The notes: generated by a model not told the origin, from the letters alone. A stretch of 64,000 nucleotides of DNA from Moringa oleifera (GCA_021397835.1 JAJFZO010000113.1:744001-808000); one strand, 5' to 3'. Counted from the first letter of the stretch, positions 35,961-50,520 are shown. Program-made: numbers and translations.

Positions 35961-36790
35961 TTATAATATGGGATTTGGGTTATGGTTTAGATTTAAGGAT
36001 TAATGATTCAAGGATGAGGTTTAGGGTTTAAGGTTTAGCAACTAGGGGTTGGTGGTTATGGTTTTGAGTTTAGTGGTCAGGTTTAAAGGTTAAGGGTTAT
36101 GCTTTATAGAGGGGTTGAACTAGTTTAGGGGTTAGGGGTTAGCATTTATGGTTTATGGGTTAGGGGTTAGTAGTTAACATTTAGGGGTTATCGGTTAGGG
36201 TTTAGAGTTAAAGTTAGAGTTTAGGGTTAACATTAGGATATAGTGTTTAAGTGATCGAGCTTAGGGATAGAATTTAAGGTTTAGGGTTTCCAACTTAGTG
36301 TTTATGGTTTAGATGTTAGGGTTTAGGATTTGGGGTTTAACATTTTGGGTTTTGAGTTTAAGGTTATGTTTAAAGGTTTAATGGCTAGTGCTTAGAGTTT
36401 AAATTTTACATGTCAAGGTTAAAAGTTAAGGTTTAGTGTTTTAAGGTGGAGGAGTTGTGGCTAGGGTTATAGTTTAAAGGCTTGAATTTAGGAGTTATGC
36501 GTTAAGGCTTAGGTTTTAAGGTTTAAGCTTGAGGGTTTAGGGGTTAGGCTTAGGATTTGAGGGTTAGTGTTTATGATTTAGTGTTTAGCGGGGTTAACGT
36601 TTAGGTGTTGGGGCCAAAGTTTAAGGTTTTTGGTTTAAAGTTTAAGGATTAAGGTGGGATTTAAGGTTCAGTAGTTGGAGTTTAGAGTTTATGATTTATT
36701 AGTTATTCTTTAGATTTTATAGATTAGAGTTTAGGGCTTAAGGGTTCAGGATTAGGATTTAAGGTTTAAGGTGTTTTGGCTAATAATTTA
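35961..36790 (+). repeat. Degenerate telomere-like tract, TTTAGGG on plus strand, second module
   Basis: This is the second copy of 7506-8380, starting at the same hinge and ending at the same GGAATGGTGAAAAA link. Landmarks such as TTTAGCAACTAGGGGTT and TTTAAGTGATCGAGCTTAGG against its one-base variant make clear the two modules are duplicates and not independent telomere-like tracts. Confidence 0.86.
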
Positions 36791-37995
36791 CGATTTACGA
36801 TTAAGGAATGGTGAAAAATATCTCTGCATCTTTTAGGGTAGTGTTCATCTATATCCCTTTATTGTCCTAAAGCTTAAGTTTTAATTTAATCTAATAAAAA
36901 AATTGAGCTTAATCTGTTATTGGGTCTAGAAATGAAATAAATTAAAAAGTAATTCTTTTAAATATAATTGGCTCCAAAATTATGTTAAGCTTGGCATATA
37001 GTTAGGTTTAAGAAATAATTTAGCTAAAAACCAAAATGTACCTAATGTATATTAATTTGGCCTAAGTATAAATTAAACCTAATATAGAATTGAGCCTAGT
37101 AAGTAATTAATCGAACAATTCGCTTCAACAGTGACTTGATTAAGCCTAATAGTTATTGTGCTTAATCTATAATTGGCTCTAAAAAACGAAATAAATCTTT
37201 TTAATAATTAAGCCCAACAATTCATTTGGCCTAAAAACTGATTGAGTTTGTTGGGTCAAACAATTAATTGAGCTTAGTATTTATTTTAGTTTAATACAAA
37301 AATCAAAATTAATAAATATTTGAGCTAATATATAATTCAGTCTAGCAAAATTTTAAACATTATGATTAATTATTTTTAACAATTAATTAGAGCTAAAAAA
37401 TAATAGGGCCTACCAATTAATTGAGTCTAAGTTAATTATATCTAAGATTTTATTGAGCTTAATAATTAGTTGATATCAAAATTTAATTGTGATCAAGAAT
37501 TAAATAGACCTAAGATTTTGTTAAACCTATTTAAAAAAAAGAAGACTTATTATACTTAGACTTAATCTATGATTGAGTATAAAAACAAAATACTCTAATA
37601 AATAATTGAGTTCGAAATATAAGTGGGTTCCAACTTTAATTGGATTTAATATATAATTGGACCCAGTAATAAATTAAGCCTATGGTTCATGAGCTTAAGA
37701 AATAATTGAACTTAAGATACAATAAACCCAAATTATAATTGGACTTAATATATTTTACTCTTAATTAAAGAGCTGGACTTAATAGTAAATAATGTCACCT
37801 AAGATATATTTGGGTCTATTATACATGAAACTTAGAAATAACAGTTCAAAAAAAAATGATCCTATAAAAATTATTAGGCCTAATATGTAACTGAGCCTAA
37901 TACTTAATTTGACCAAACAATTTATTGCACTAAAAAATTAATTGGACATTAAATTCAATTGGGCCTCATAAAAAAATTAGCTTAATATGTAATTA
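36791..37995 (-). repeat. 17-bp minisatellite array, reverse orientation
   Basis: A short AT-rich link with ATATCCCTTTATTGTCCTAA at about 36850 is followed by reverse monomers, in the same order as 8381-9526. An extra stretch of about 100 bp near 37870-37930 is not in the first copy. The switch to forward is at about 37996. Confidence 0.85.
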
Positions 37996-40900
37996 CTTTG
38001 GCCAATTATTTGGTAGGTTTATGCATGTTATGACCAACGATATATCTTAGTCCCAATTAAATCTTGGATCTAATTAATTCTTATTCATAATTAATCTTAG
38101 GGCTAATTAATCATGAGGGTCATAAATTAATTCTTAGAACTAATTAATTGTTAGTTCTTTAATTGTTAGGTTTAATTACGTCTCAAATCAAATTATATCT
38201 TAAAGTCAATTAATTATTGGGCTCAAATATATTTTTGGCCCAATTATGTATGAAGTCGAACTTATTATTAGGCCTAATTAGATATTAGGCCCAACTAATT
38301 CTTAAGCATAATTAAGTTTTAAGCCACCCACTTAATTATTAAATATTAATTGTTAGGCCATAATTATTGCTATATCTAATTAATTATTAGGCTCAATTAT
38401 GTCTTAAATCTAATAAATTATTTAGCACAATCATATATTAAGACTAATTATTTATTAAACTCAATTATATATTAAGCTTAATATTTTATTAAACCTAATT
38501 AAATTTAAAGCTCAATTAACCTTTCGAATTAACAAATTGTTAGGCTCAATTACACATTGGGCTCAATAATATATCAGGCTCATTATATTCTTATTAACAA
38601 TTATATATTAAGCATAGTTTTGTATTAGACCTAATTAAATTTTAGGTCAAATTAATCACTTGAATCAATTACATATTAGGCCTAATTAATTTTTATGGAC
38701 CATTAATACAAATTAGTCTTAATTTATGTATAATTTAGGCCCAATTATATGTGAGATCTAATTTGTTTTAAGTCTAAGTATTTGTTGGGCTCATGCATGA
38801 TAGTCTAATTATATCTTAATCCAATTAATTGTTGGGTTCATTTATATCTTAGGCTTAACTATGTATTAAGTCTAATTCAATCTTAGATCCACTTATTTAT
38901 TGTGATCAATTATATGTTAAGGTTAATTTTTTATTAGATCAAGTTAAATCCAGGCACTACTATATATTAAGTTAATTTATATGTCAAGTTCAATTATAAT
39001 TAGTCCATTATATCATAAGCCTAATTGTATATGAGATATAATTATATCATATGCCTAATTTTTTTGGCCCAATTAAATCTTAAGCTAATTAATTTTAAGT
39101 CTGTATATCCTAGCTCATGTTATTTGTTAGGCCCAGTTATATACATAGAATTATATTCATGCATGTTAAATTAATTAATTTGGTCTAATTGATTAATAGG
39201 CCCAACTAATTCTCTAGCGCATTTAATTTTATGGCCAATTAATTATTTAATCAAATTATATACTAAGCTTAATTTTTCTCAAACACAATCAAATTTTAAA
39301 CCTAATTAGTTGTTAGGTATAATTAATTATTTGGTCAATAAATTAATAATCTCAATTACATATTTGACTTAATTATTAGGTCCAATAAATTTTTTCACCC
39401 AGTTATTATATTTAGGATCCAACTACATGTTACCTTAAATCCATTTCTTAGCACAATATATTTAGTTCATGCACGCACTTATACACTTTTATCTTAAGCG
39501 CAACTAACTATTGGAGCCAATTATATTTTAGGTCTAAATATTAATTAGCCTCATTTCGTTTTTAAACCTACTTATAGATTAAGCTCAATTATTTGTTAGA
39601 CCCAATTATATATTAACTCATTTTTTTATTATTCAATCCAATTTATTATTAGATGCAATTAATACTTAGGCTTAATAAATTATTTAAAATTTTAATTATT
39701 GAGCTTAATTACATCTCAAGCCAAATTATAGTTTAGACCCATATATTTATTAGATGCAATTGCATATGAAATTCAAATTTTTGTTATGCCCTATTAGATA
39801 TTAGGCCAAACTAATTTTTATGTAGTATCATATCGTAGGCCGAATTAGTTACTAGATTTAACTAAATTGTTAGGTTCACTATTTTATTAGGTCCAATTAT
39901 ATATTAAACCTAATTATTTATTAACTTTGATTATGTATTAAGCTTATTTTTTATTAAACTAAATTAAATCCTAGGCCTAATTAATTATTTGACCCAATGA
40001 ATTATTAGCTCTAATTAGTTGATAGACCCAATTATCCATCAAGCTTAATTTTTTTATTAGATTCAATTAAATCTTAAGCTCAATCAATTCTTAGTTATAA
40101 TTAAATCTTAGGCCTAATTCATTGTTTAACAAAATGAATTATTTGGTCTAATTAACTGTTAGACTAAATTACATCATAAAGCCAATTATTTGTAATACAA
40201 TTATTGTTAGGTCCAATTAATATACACATTTAGCTAAATTTGCTCATAGGAGAATTATTTTTTAGTTTTATGCACAATAAATTCAATTATATTTTGGGTC
40301 CTATTATTTATTAGATCCAATTATTTGTAAACCTAAAGTATATCTTAAGTCCAATCAAATTTGAATCCAATTAGTCCAGTTTGTTTCGAAGTCCAATTAG
40401 TAATGACCCAGTTATATCTTAAATCTAATTAATTGTTAGACTTAATTATATTTTAGTCAAATTATGTGTGATGCTCAGTTAGTTCTTAGATCCGATTATA
40501 TATTAAGCATTATTATTTATTAGGCTCAATAATATATTTAGTCTTATTTTTATTAGGCTTAAATAAATCTTAGGCCCAACTTTGGCATAATTAAATTTTA
40601 GACACAATTAATTATTAGGCCAACTAAGTGTTAGACTCAAATAAATCTTATCTTTAGTAATTTATTTGGTCAATTCAGTTCTTAAACCTTGTTATATGTT
40701 AAAGTCAATTATTTATTAGTTTAATTTTTTTATTAAACCCAATAAAAATCCTAGACCTAATTAATTGTTAGCCAATTTTTACATTAGGTTCAATTTATTT
40801 AAGTGGACTAATTGTATATTAAGCTAAAATTTTTAATAACAACATAATTAATTATTGGACCCAATGAATATCTAGGCTGAATGAATTGATAGGTCCACTT

Positions 40901-43900
40901 ACTTGTTAGGCTTAATTACATATTAGGCTCAATTATTTTTTGTATTCAACTAATTCTTAAGCCCAATGAATATTGGACCCAATTATATTTTAGGTCCAAA
41001 TATTTACTAGTCTCATTTCATTGTTAAACCGATTTATAAATTAAGCTCAATTATTAATTAGCCCTAATTATATGTTAACTTAATTTTTTATTATTCAATT
41101 CAATTAATTATTAGTCATAATTAAATCTTCGATCCAATTGATTATTAAATGCAATCAATAATTAAGCTTGATAAATTATTTAGATCTTTGCTTGTTGTGC
41201 TTAATGACATCTCAAGCTCAATTATATTTCAAGCTCACATATTCATTAGGTCTAATTATATATGAAATTCAAATTTTTGTTACGCCTACTGAGATACTAG
41301 GCAAACTAATTCTTATGTAGTATTAAATCCTAGGCTTAATTAATTAGTAGATTCAATTAAATTCTTAGCTTCACTACTTTGTTAGGTTCAATTATATATT
41401 AAGTGTAAGTATTTATTAAGCTCGATTATATATCTAGCTCATTTTTTTCATTAAACTCAATTAAATCTTAGACTTAATTAATTTTGGCTCAATAAATTGT
41501 TAGGTCTAATTAGTTATTAGACCTAATTTTGCATAAAGTTTAATTTTTAATTAGACTCAATTAAATATTATGCCAATCAATTTTTTTTAGTTACAATTAA
41601 ATCTTAGGCATAATTCATTGTTTGAAAAAATGATTTATTTGGTCCAATTAACTATTAGGCTAAATTACATCATAAAACTAATTATTTGCAGCACAATTAA
41701 TTCTTAGGTCTAATTAATATATGTTTGGCTAAATTTGCTCATACACTGAATTAAATTTGCTCATACACTGAATTATTTCTTAGTTTCATACATAATAAAC
41801 CGAATTACATCTTGGGCCCAATTATTTATACGACTCAAGTATATCTTAAATCTAATTAATGATCATACTTAATTTTATTTTAAGCCCAATCATGTATGAT
41901 GCTCAATTAATTCTCAAATCTAATTATATATTAAGCATAATTATGTATTAAGATCAATAATATATCAAGTCTAATTTTTATTATGCTTAAATAAATCTTA
42001 AGCTTGCACTTTGGCACAATTAAATCGCAGGTCTAATTAATTATTTATTTGAACTACGTGTTAGACTTAAATAAATCTTATCCTAGTAATTTATTAGGTC
42101 AATTCAATTCTTCAACCTTGTTATATATTAAAGTTAATTATTTTATCGTTCAATTTTTTATTAGCCTATTTAAGTGGATTGATTATATATTAAGGCAAAA
42201 TTTTTATTAAAAGCTTAATTAATTATTGGACCCAATGAATATCTAGACTTATTGAATTGATAGGTCCTCTTACTTTTCAGGCTTGATTACATATTAAACT
42301 TAATTTGTTTTATGTTCAACTAATTCTTAGTTCAATTTGTTTAAAGCCAAACTCATTTTTAAGCTTAATTATATTTTAGGTTCGTGCACAATATGTCAAA
42401 TACATTATTAAACATTTTAGATGTTAGGTCCAATTAAGTAATAGGTCTAATTTATCTTTTTGGCCTAATTGTTTATAAGGTCCAATTAAATCTTTAGCCC
42501 AATTATTTTTCACACTATTAAATCTTAGGTCAAATTAATTATTAGATCCAATTAAATGCATATTTATTAAGTCAAATTAATTATTAGATCTAATTAATTA
42601 TTAGATTCTATTAAACGGATATTTATTAGGTCAAATTATATATTGAGTCTTAATTTTTTGTTAGACCTGATCAAATCATAAACCAAATTAATTATCAAGT
42701 TCAATGAGTCTCTAGGTCCAATTAATAATTAATATCAATTATATATTCGATCTAATTAAATATTAGATCTGATTAATTTTATGTACAATTCATAAAATTA
42801 GACATTAGTTATTTGGTACAATTAATTATTATGTTTAATTATATCTTAAGCTCAACTATAATTTTGATACAGTTATATTTTAGGCCCCATCATTTTTATA
42901 CCCAATAATGTATTTAGTTCATGCACGTTACATCTAATGGTATATTAGATCTAATTAAAATGTATGTCAATTTATTAATTAGTCTCATTTTGGCTCTTAG
43001 AATCAATTATAGATCAAGCAAAATAATTTTTTAGGCTCAATTATATATTAAGCCTAATTTTTTGTTAGGGGTCAATTCAATCTTAACCCTAATTATATTT
43101 TAGTCCTAATTATTTGTTAGTCTTCTTTTATTCATACATCTAATTATAAATCTATTAGGCCTAATTATCCATAAAATCTTATTTTTCATTAGGCTCAATT
43201 AAATTTTTTGTCCAATTAATTCTTGATCACAATTAAATTTTGCATATAATTAACAATGAGGCTTAATCAATTGCTCCACCTAATTATGTCACTAATTTTT
43301 AGGATAGATGACATAATAAACTCACTATATCTTAGGCCCAATTAATCAGTATGCTTAAATAAATTTTAGGCGTAACTACTGGGTTCAATTACACCTTAGA
43401 TTCAATTTTTCATTCAACCCAATTTACGTATTGAGCTAATTGTTTATTGAGCTTAATTATCTATTAAACTCAATTTTTTGTTAAAGTCAAAATATTTTTA
43501 TTAAAGGCTTAGTTAATTATTTGACCAAACGAATTACTAGGCACAATGAATTATTAGATCTAATTAGATGTTATGCTCAATTCATTAGGCCAATTTACAT
43601 CTAAAGCTCAATTTTTTTTATGAATTTTCATTAAATCTTTGGATTGATTAGTTATTTTTCATTATAAATTATTTAGTTCGATTAATTGTTAGACTCAATT
43701 ACATATCAAACTTAATTATTTTTATGTTTCAATTAATATAGAGTAGGCTAAATTTCTTTTAGGATTGATTTATTTACTAGTTTCACATCAAATCGACTCA
43801 ATTATTTCTTGGACATTATTTATTGTTAGATCGAAATATCTATTGGACCCAATAATATTTTTTGTTCAATTAAAATTTGAGTCCCATTATATCTTAGTCT

Positions 43901-44328
43901 TAATTTGTTCTCAGGTTCAATTATTTTTTGAGCTAATGTATGCTAAGTCCAATTAATTATTAGCCTTATTATTTTTAAATTCAATTAATTATTGGATTCA
44001 ATTATATTTTTGATCTAATTTTTGGTTAAGCTTGTTTAATTCTTAGTCTTGATTACATATTAAGTCTAATTATTTATTAAGATTAATTATATATTAAACT
44101 TAATTTTTAATTGGACTCAATTTATTCTTAGGTATGATTAAATCTTAACCTCAAGTAAGTATATCTCAATTAATAATTGGATTAAATTAATTTTTAGGCC
44201 CAATTTCATTTTACATATACTTAATTGTAGAGCCTATTTCATTCTTAGGGCTAATTATATGTTAAGCCCAATTAATTATTAGGCTTGATTAATGAAGTTC
44301 AATTATTTATAAGGCATAATTATCACAT
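37996..44328 (+). repeat. 17-bp minisatellite array, forward orientation
   Basis: Continuous forward monomers, 6.3 kb, and the most complete version of the forward block in the window. Its first half parallels 9527-11510 and 13080-14700, its second half 14700-18735. A 22-bp direct duplication lies at 41731-41774 (AAATTTGCTCATACACTGAA plus two bases). The array stops at AAGGCATAATTAT (about 44328) and the LINE remnant starts at the next base. The short open frame at 43765-43956 is repeat translation. Confidence 0.87.
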
Positions 44329-44700
44329 TGTGGGAGCGAAGAAAATGTTTTGTTGCCATGCTTACTGCTTGTAGGGTATCCAATGGATGATTATACAATG
44401 CGATTTAATGAGAAAGCAATAGGTTTTGCTTCTGAGTGAGGAGTTCATCCCACACAGAAGGATAGTAAATGACAAAGTGAAGAGCTAGAACGACCTTATC
44501 TAGATTCCAAAATCTTGAATTTGGTAATGGTATGCTTTGGATCTTGAAAATGAAAGAGACTACAAAATACACAGCCCTGTACCAGTCATGATAGAGGTCT
44601 TGTAGACCTAATCATTTTCATGGATGTGACCATGTTATTTTATCACTCATAAATGATGATATCAACTCCTTTTTCATGAAAGAATTTATTTATTTATTTT
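44329..44700 (+). pseudogene. LINE (plant L1-type) endonuclease remnant, copy 2
   Basis: This is a duplicate of about 19887-20250. It starts inside the LW motif (CATTGTGGGAGCGAAG) and keeps the degraded GDFN, LGF..FSNG, RLDRALCN..WR and SDH.P.L segments; the final CDHVILSLINDD piece (44625 onward) is slightly closer to the family pattern than in copy 1. The part upstream of the LW motif, present in copy 1, is missing because the array is joined directly to it. Both copies share the same decay in several places, so the element was already dead when duplicated. Identification rests on the same motif reasoning as for copy 1. Confidence 0.6.
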
Positions 44701-45006
44701 ATTAAATTAACACAAAATATTATTATACACTATAACTAAAAAAATTTCAGTGTCGATAGTATCATAATTCTAATAAATTTTATTTAAAATGTTTGAATTG
44801 ATTATAACACCATTTAATATTAAAGTCTCCAAAACATAAAAAGACTAATAAACCGTATTGCCAAGTTTTATTTTAAAAAAAAAAAAACTACAAATGTGCA
44901 TATAAGATTATTATTTTTTGACTATCATATGACATAAGCAAAGTTTAATATACTTAGTGAAAATTAAATAATTGTTATTCAAATATTGAAAATATACAAG
45001 AGGGTA
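44701..45006. other. AT-rich spacer, duplicate of the 20.6-20.8 kb spacer
   Basis: This stretch matches 20600-20839 after a gap of about 320 bp relative to copy 1. It holds the shared TCAGTGTCGATAGTATCATA variant near 44748 and a run of about 11 adenines at 44875-44887. No gene. Confidence 0.7.
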
Positions 45007-45080
45007 TTTCAAGATTCTTTAACATCATGCTACAAAGGTAATGTTTATTTATTAAAGATGGTCCAATTATATGTGAAGCC
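45007..45080 (+). repeat. Conserved array-boundary module, copy 3
   Basis: This is the third copy of the module at 5734 and 20840, again with AT-rich non-array DNA on the left and forward minisatellite on the right. It differs from copy 2 at only a few bases by eye (AATGTTTATT for AATGCTTATT, AAAGATGG for AAACATGG). Confidence 0.88.
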
Positions 45081-47713
45081 TAATTTTTTATTAAGCCCAA
45101 TCCAATCTTATACTCGATTAGTTATTAATACCAATGAATTGCTAGACTAAATGAATCGTTAAGTACAATTGATTGTTAGGCTAAATTATATATTAAGCCT
45201 AGTTTTTTTTTAAACCCAATTAACACATCCATTATGTACAATTTATTCCTAAGCCTAATTTGTTCGTGGGTTCATACATGATATATCCAATTAATTATTA
45301 GACATAATAAATTTTAGGTTCAACTAATTACTGTCTAATTATTTGTCTAGTTTAATTATATTTGATTTGAAATTTCATAAAATCCATTATATATTAGACC
45401 TAATTATATCATATATCTAATTTTTATATCAAATTAATTTCACATTTAATTATATCTAAGGCTGTATAAGTTTGATCCAAATATATGTCAAACTTTTTTT
45501 TTTTTTTTGAGCTCATGGATGTTACTTAATTAATTCAGGCATATTTAGCACAATTTTAGATTAGGCACAATTAAATATTTGGTCCAATTAATTCTTAAAT
45601 CCAATTAAATCTGAAAGTCAATTAATTGTTAGGACCAATTAATTATTTGATCCAATTAATTGTTAAACTCAATTAAATCTTAGAAAAAAGTATTTATTAG
45701 GCACAGCCAATTAACTTTTTCCTTAATTAATAAATATTAGGCCCAATTAGTTATTAAACATGATGAATTATTATGCTCAATTACATCTTAAGTCTAATTA
45801 ATTTTAATTTGGATTCATGCATGCTACGTCCAATTATATTTTAAGTCTAATTATAAAATAAGTCTTATAATTGATTATGCTTTATTATATATTAAGCTCA
45901 ATTCTTTATTAGGCTCAATTAAATTTTAAGTTAAATTAATTTTTAATCACAATTAAATTTTAGATTCAATTAATTATTAGGCTTAATTAATCATTTGATC
46001 CAATTGTTGGGCTCAATTATGCTACAAGTCCAAATATATCTTAGTTTTAGTTAATTATTATGCTCAAAAATTATTTTAGGCCCAATGGTACGTGAGCCCA
46101 ACTTGGGTCTGACTAATTTTTGTGAAAAATTTACATCTTAGGCCTAATTAATTAGTAGATTAAATTACTTGCTAGACCCAATCATTTGCTAGGTTTAAAA
46201 ATTTATTAGGCTTAACTATACCTTAAGTTCAAGAATTTATTTGGTCCAATTATATAGTTTATTTATCATGCTCAATTACATATTAAGCTCAGTTATTATT
46301 AGGCTTATTCTTAGGCCAAATTATACATTAAGCTTAATATTTTTTACGTGCAATTTAATCTTAGGCCTAATTAATTATTTGGTTCAATAAATTATTTAGT
46401 CCAATTAATTACTAAGCTCAGTTATATATTAGGCGTAATTTTTTTAGCTCAATTAATATATGTTAGCCTTAATTTGCTATTAAGCTGAATTATTTTTGAA
46501 TTTCATGCACTATATACTCAATTATACCTTCCACACTATTATTAACTATTAGACCTAATTATATTGGGCCGAATTATTTGTGAGACTCAAGTCAAATTAT
46601 AATTTCGGTCCAATTATACATCAGGCGCAATTTGTCCTTAGGTTTAATTATAACTTGGATTCAATTATATCTTAAGCCTAAATTGTTCCAAGATTTAGAT
46701 ATTTGTTGTGCCCATGCGCACTAAGCCCAATTATATCTTAAATTCAAATAATTATTTTGTTCAATTATATTTTAGCCATAATTATATACTAAGCTCGTTT
46801 TTTCTTTATACCCAATTACAATCTAAGCCTAATTATTCATTGAGATCAATATATTAAGACTTAGGCCCAATTAAATGTTAGTCCCAACTAATTCTTAGGC
46901 AATTATTCATTAAGCTCAATTATAATTAAGGCTATTTTTTTTATTAAAACTCAATTAAATCTTAAGATCAATCAATTGTTTGACCAAACAAATTGTAAGA
47001 CCCAATGAATTATTAGGCTCAATTACACATTATAAATTATTTATTAGGGTCATTTCATTCTTAAGTTCAATGATATGTTAACCCTTTTTTTAATTAGGCC
47101 AAATTAAATCTTAAGCTCAATAACTTATTTGGCACGAGAAATTCTTTGGTTCAATTAATTCTTAAGCCCAATTAATATATATTAGGCTAAATTTGTTCTT
47201 GAGATAAATTATTTCTAAGTTTTATGCACAATAGATCTAATTATATCTTAGGCCATCTTATTTATTTTTAGACTTAGTTATCTATCTAGTCTCATTATTT
47301 ATAAGGCCTAATTATATCTTAAGTTTGATTATAATTTAGGTCCAATTATATCTTAGACCCAATTATATTTTAGTCTCAATTCGTTCCAAAGTTTAATTAC
47401 TTGCTGAGCCCATGCACGCTAGGTCTAATTAATTATTAAGTTTAATTATTTTTTAAATCTAATTAATTATTAAATCAATTATTTTAAAGCCTAATTATGT
47501 ATTTAGCCAATTAAGTTCTTAAAGGTAATTATAAATTAAGTCCAATTATTTATTAAAATCAATTATATATTAAGTCAAATTTTTTTGTTATTTGTAATTA
47601 AATTTTAAGCCTAACTAATTTTTAGATATAATTAACTTTTAGGTTGAGTTAATTGTTAGGCCTAATTATTTATTAGGTTCATTTCGTTATCTGACCCATT
47701 TTTACTATTATAT
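45081..47713 (+). repeat. 17-bp minisatellite array, forward orientation
   Basis: Forward monomers. Bases 45081-45470 and 47095-47580 match 20914-21310 and 21310-21795; the 1.6 kb between is absent from the first copy. An ATGCATG monomer lies near 45824. The array ends just before the foldback relative at 47714. Confidence 0.86.
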
Positions 47714-47990
47714 TTAAAAAGTGACAAATTCAACCTTGATCTATCAACTTGGTTTAAATTAAACTTTATCAAAAAATTCAAAAATAAATGTATTCATATT
47801 GAAAAGCTCACAATAAATTTTGACGTGAAATTTTTTACAAATATAAAGAAATATTCAAGCTACAGTCACAAAAAATTTTATAATTTTGCTAAGTAATTAT
47901 GCTATTTAAAAAAATTAACATTATAAAATTTATTTAGTAAAAAAATCAAAAATAAAAGTATTCATATTGAAGAGCTTAATTGAATATTCA
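47714..47990. mobile_element. Rearranged relative of the foldback element
   Basis: Bases from AGTGACAAATTCAACCTTGA through TTGATAAAG-like AT-rich sequence to ATTCATATTGAAAAGCTCAC match the arm of the element at 26004-26425, in the orientation of the reverse complement of its right arm. A second, direct piece (CAAAAATAAAAGTATTCATA, then TTGAAGAGC) ends the block near 47986. The inverted second arm is missing, so it is a decayed or partly duplicated copy. Forward array ends on its left side and reverse array begins on its right. Confidence 0.6.
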
Positions 47991-50520
47991 ATTATTTATT
48001 GAGCTCTAGATTTAGTTGTGATTAAGAATCAATAAAGCCTATGTTTTAATATAACCTAATAAAAATATTTGAGCTTAATCTATTATTGGGTCTAAAAATG
48101 AAATAGATTAAAAAGTAATTGTTTTAAATATAATTGGTCCAAAATATAACCTGGTAATTCGTTGGAACATTGAATTGATTAAGCCTAATATTTATTGTGT
48201 TTAATATATAATTGGCCCTAAAGACAAAATGAATCTTTTTAATAATTAAGCCCAATAATTCATTTGACCTAAAAACTCATTGAGTTTGTTGGATCGAACA
48301 ATCAATTGGGCTTAGAATTTATTTTTGTTTAATAAAAAATTAAAATTAATAAATATTTGAGTTAATATGCAATTGAGTCTAACAAAATTTTACACTTTAG
48401 GTTTAATCATTTTTAATAATTAATTATATCTAAAACATAATGAGGCCTAACAATTAATTAAGTCTAAGTTGATTGTGTCTAAGATTTAATTTGCCTAAGA
48501 AATAGTTGGGACTAATATTTAACATGGTTAAATTAAAAGCTGAGCTTTGTATGTGATTGGACTTGCTTGATAAATATTTAGGCTTGAAATACATTTAAGC
48601 CTAACAATTAAGTGGATCAAAGATATAATTGGACCTAAGATGTAATTGAGCCTAATAATTAATTGGTCTCAAGATTTAATTGTGATCAAGAATTAAATAG
48701 ACCTAAAATTTTATCAAACCTATTAAAAAAATTAAACAAAGTGTATACTTAGGCTTAATAAATAATTGGACTTAATCTATGATTGAGTATAGAAACAAAG
48801 TACTAGAATAAATAATTGAGTTCAAAATATAAGTGGGTTCAAGTTTTAATTGCATTTAATGTATAAATAATAAACTAAGTCTATGGTTCATGAGCTCAAC
48901 AAATAATTAGAACTTATAATAGACCTAAATTATAATTGGATTTAAGATTTACTTGGCTCTTATAAGGAATTGAACCTCATAGTAAATAATATCACCTAAG
49001 ATATATTTGGGTCTATTATACATAAAACTTAAAAATAATTCAGTTGAAAAAGACAAGGGCTTAAGATATGATCGTATACAAATTATAATTGAATTTAAGA
49101 TATAATTGAGCATAATAACTAATAGGGCTTAGCATTTATTAATCAGTGATAAAAATTAATTTAATCTAATGAATAATAAAGCCCAATATATGATTAAATC
49201 AAACAATTCATTAGGTTTATTAATTCGTTGGGTAAATTAATTAAATCAAATAAATAATTATACCTAATAAAATATTAGATTTAAGATATAATTGAGCCTA
49301 ATAAATAATTTGACATAACATTTAATTGAGTTTAATAATTAATTGGACATAAAATTTAATTCAATATAAGAATTAATTGGGCTCAATTAAAAGTTTTGTT
49401 TTACATTTAATTGAGCCAAATTATTTATTAAAGTTTTGTTTTACATAAAATTTAATTAATAAGTACTGTGACCTAAAAGATATTAGATCTTAATAGTTAA
49501 CTAAGTCTAAAATATAATTAGGCTTGAGATTTAAAGGAGTTTGACAATTAATAATTTAATAATTAGTTAGGTATAATAACTAACTGATCTTAATAATTAA
49601 TTAGGCCTAAGATTTGATTGAGTTTAATAAATAGATTTAATATGTACTTAGGTTTAATAAATAATTAGGTAAATGACACTAATAAATAATTAATCTTAAA
49701 ATATAATTGGGTACAAGATTTAATTTAACAAAATATATAATTGGATGTAATGTGCATCAACTTGTATGTAATGAAACTTTGAAATATATTGAATCTAAGA
49801 TATATAAGTGAACCCAAACTACGATTGAACTTATGATATAATTCACCGTAATAATTAATTACACCTAACAATTATTAATTATGCTTCAAAATTAATTGGA
49901 TTAACATTTAATCAAGTTAAATATGTAACTAAGATTAATAATTATTTACTTAGTAATTCATTAAGTTGAATAACTAATTAAGGTTAACATTTGATTGGGT
50001 CTAATAAAAAAAGGGTTTGTGTAAAATTTGATATAATAAATAATTGGTCTTAATAATTGAGCTTGGGCTAATAAATATGGGCCTGAGATTTAATTGAGTC
50101 TAACAATTAGTTAGACCAAATAATTAATTCATAGTTAGTTAAGCCTAAGGTATAATTGAAGTTAACAATTAATTAGGCTTAAAAATAATTGTACCTAAAA
50201 AATAGTTAGGCTAAAGTTTAGTTGAGCTTAATATATAGTTGATTCTATTGAATAATTGAGCTTAATATATTATTGGACTGAAGAATGAAATATTCTTAAT
50301 ATATAATTGATCTCAAATATAATTAGACTCAACAATTTATTAGATTTAAGATATAGTTGTACTCAGTATTAATTGAATCTAGCATGCATAAGCTCAACAA
50401 ATAATTAGACTTAAGAATAAATTAGGCTTAAGATATAGTTGGACCTAAACTATAATTAGACTTAGATATAATTGGGTCTTGTAGATAATTGGGCCCAACA
50501 AATAATTAGGCCTATTATTG
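47991..50520 (-). repeat. 17-bp minisatellite array, reverse orientation
   Basis: Reverse monomers. The first kb resembles 8430-9420 and 36880-37820 (shared GAGCTTAATCTATTATTGGG) although no telomere-like module precedes it here. From 49050 it parallels 59870-61280. The exit junction near 50520 is shared with 22020 and 61285. Confidence 0.85.
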
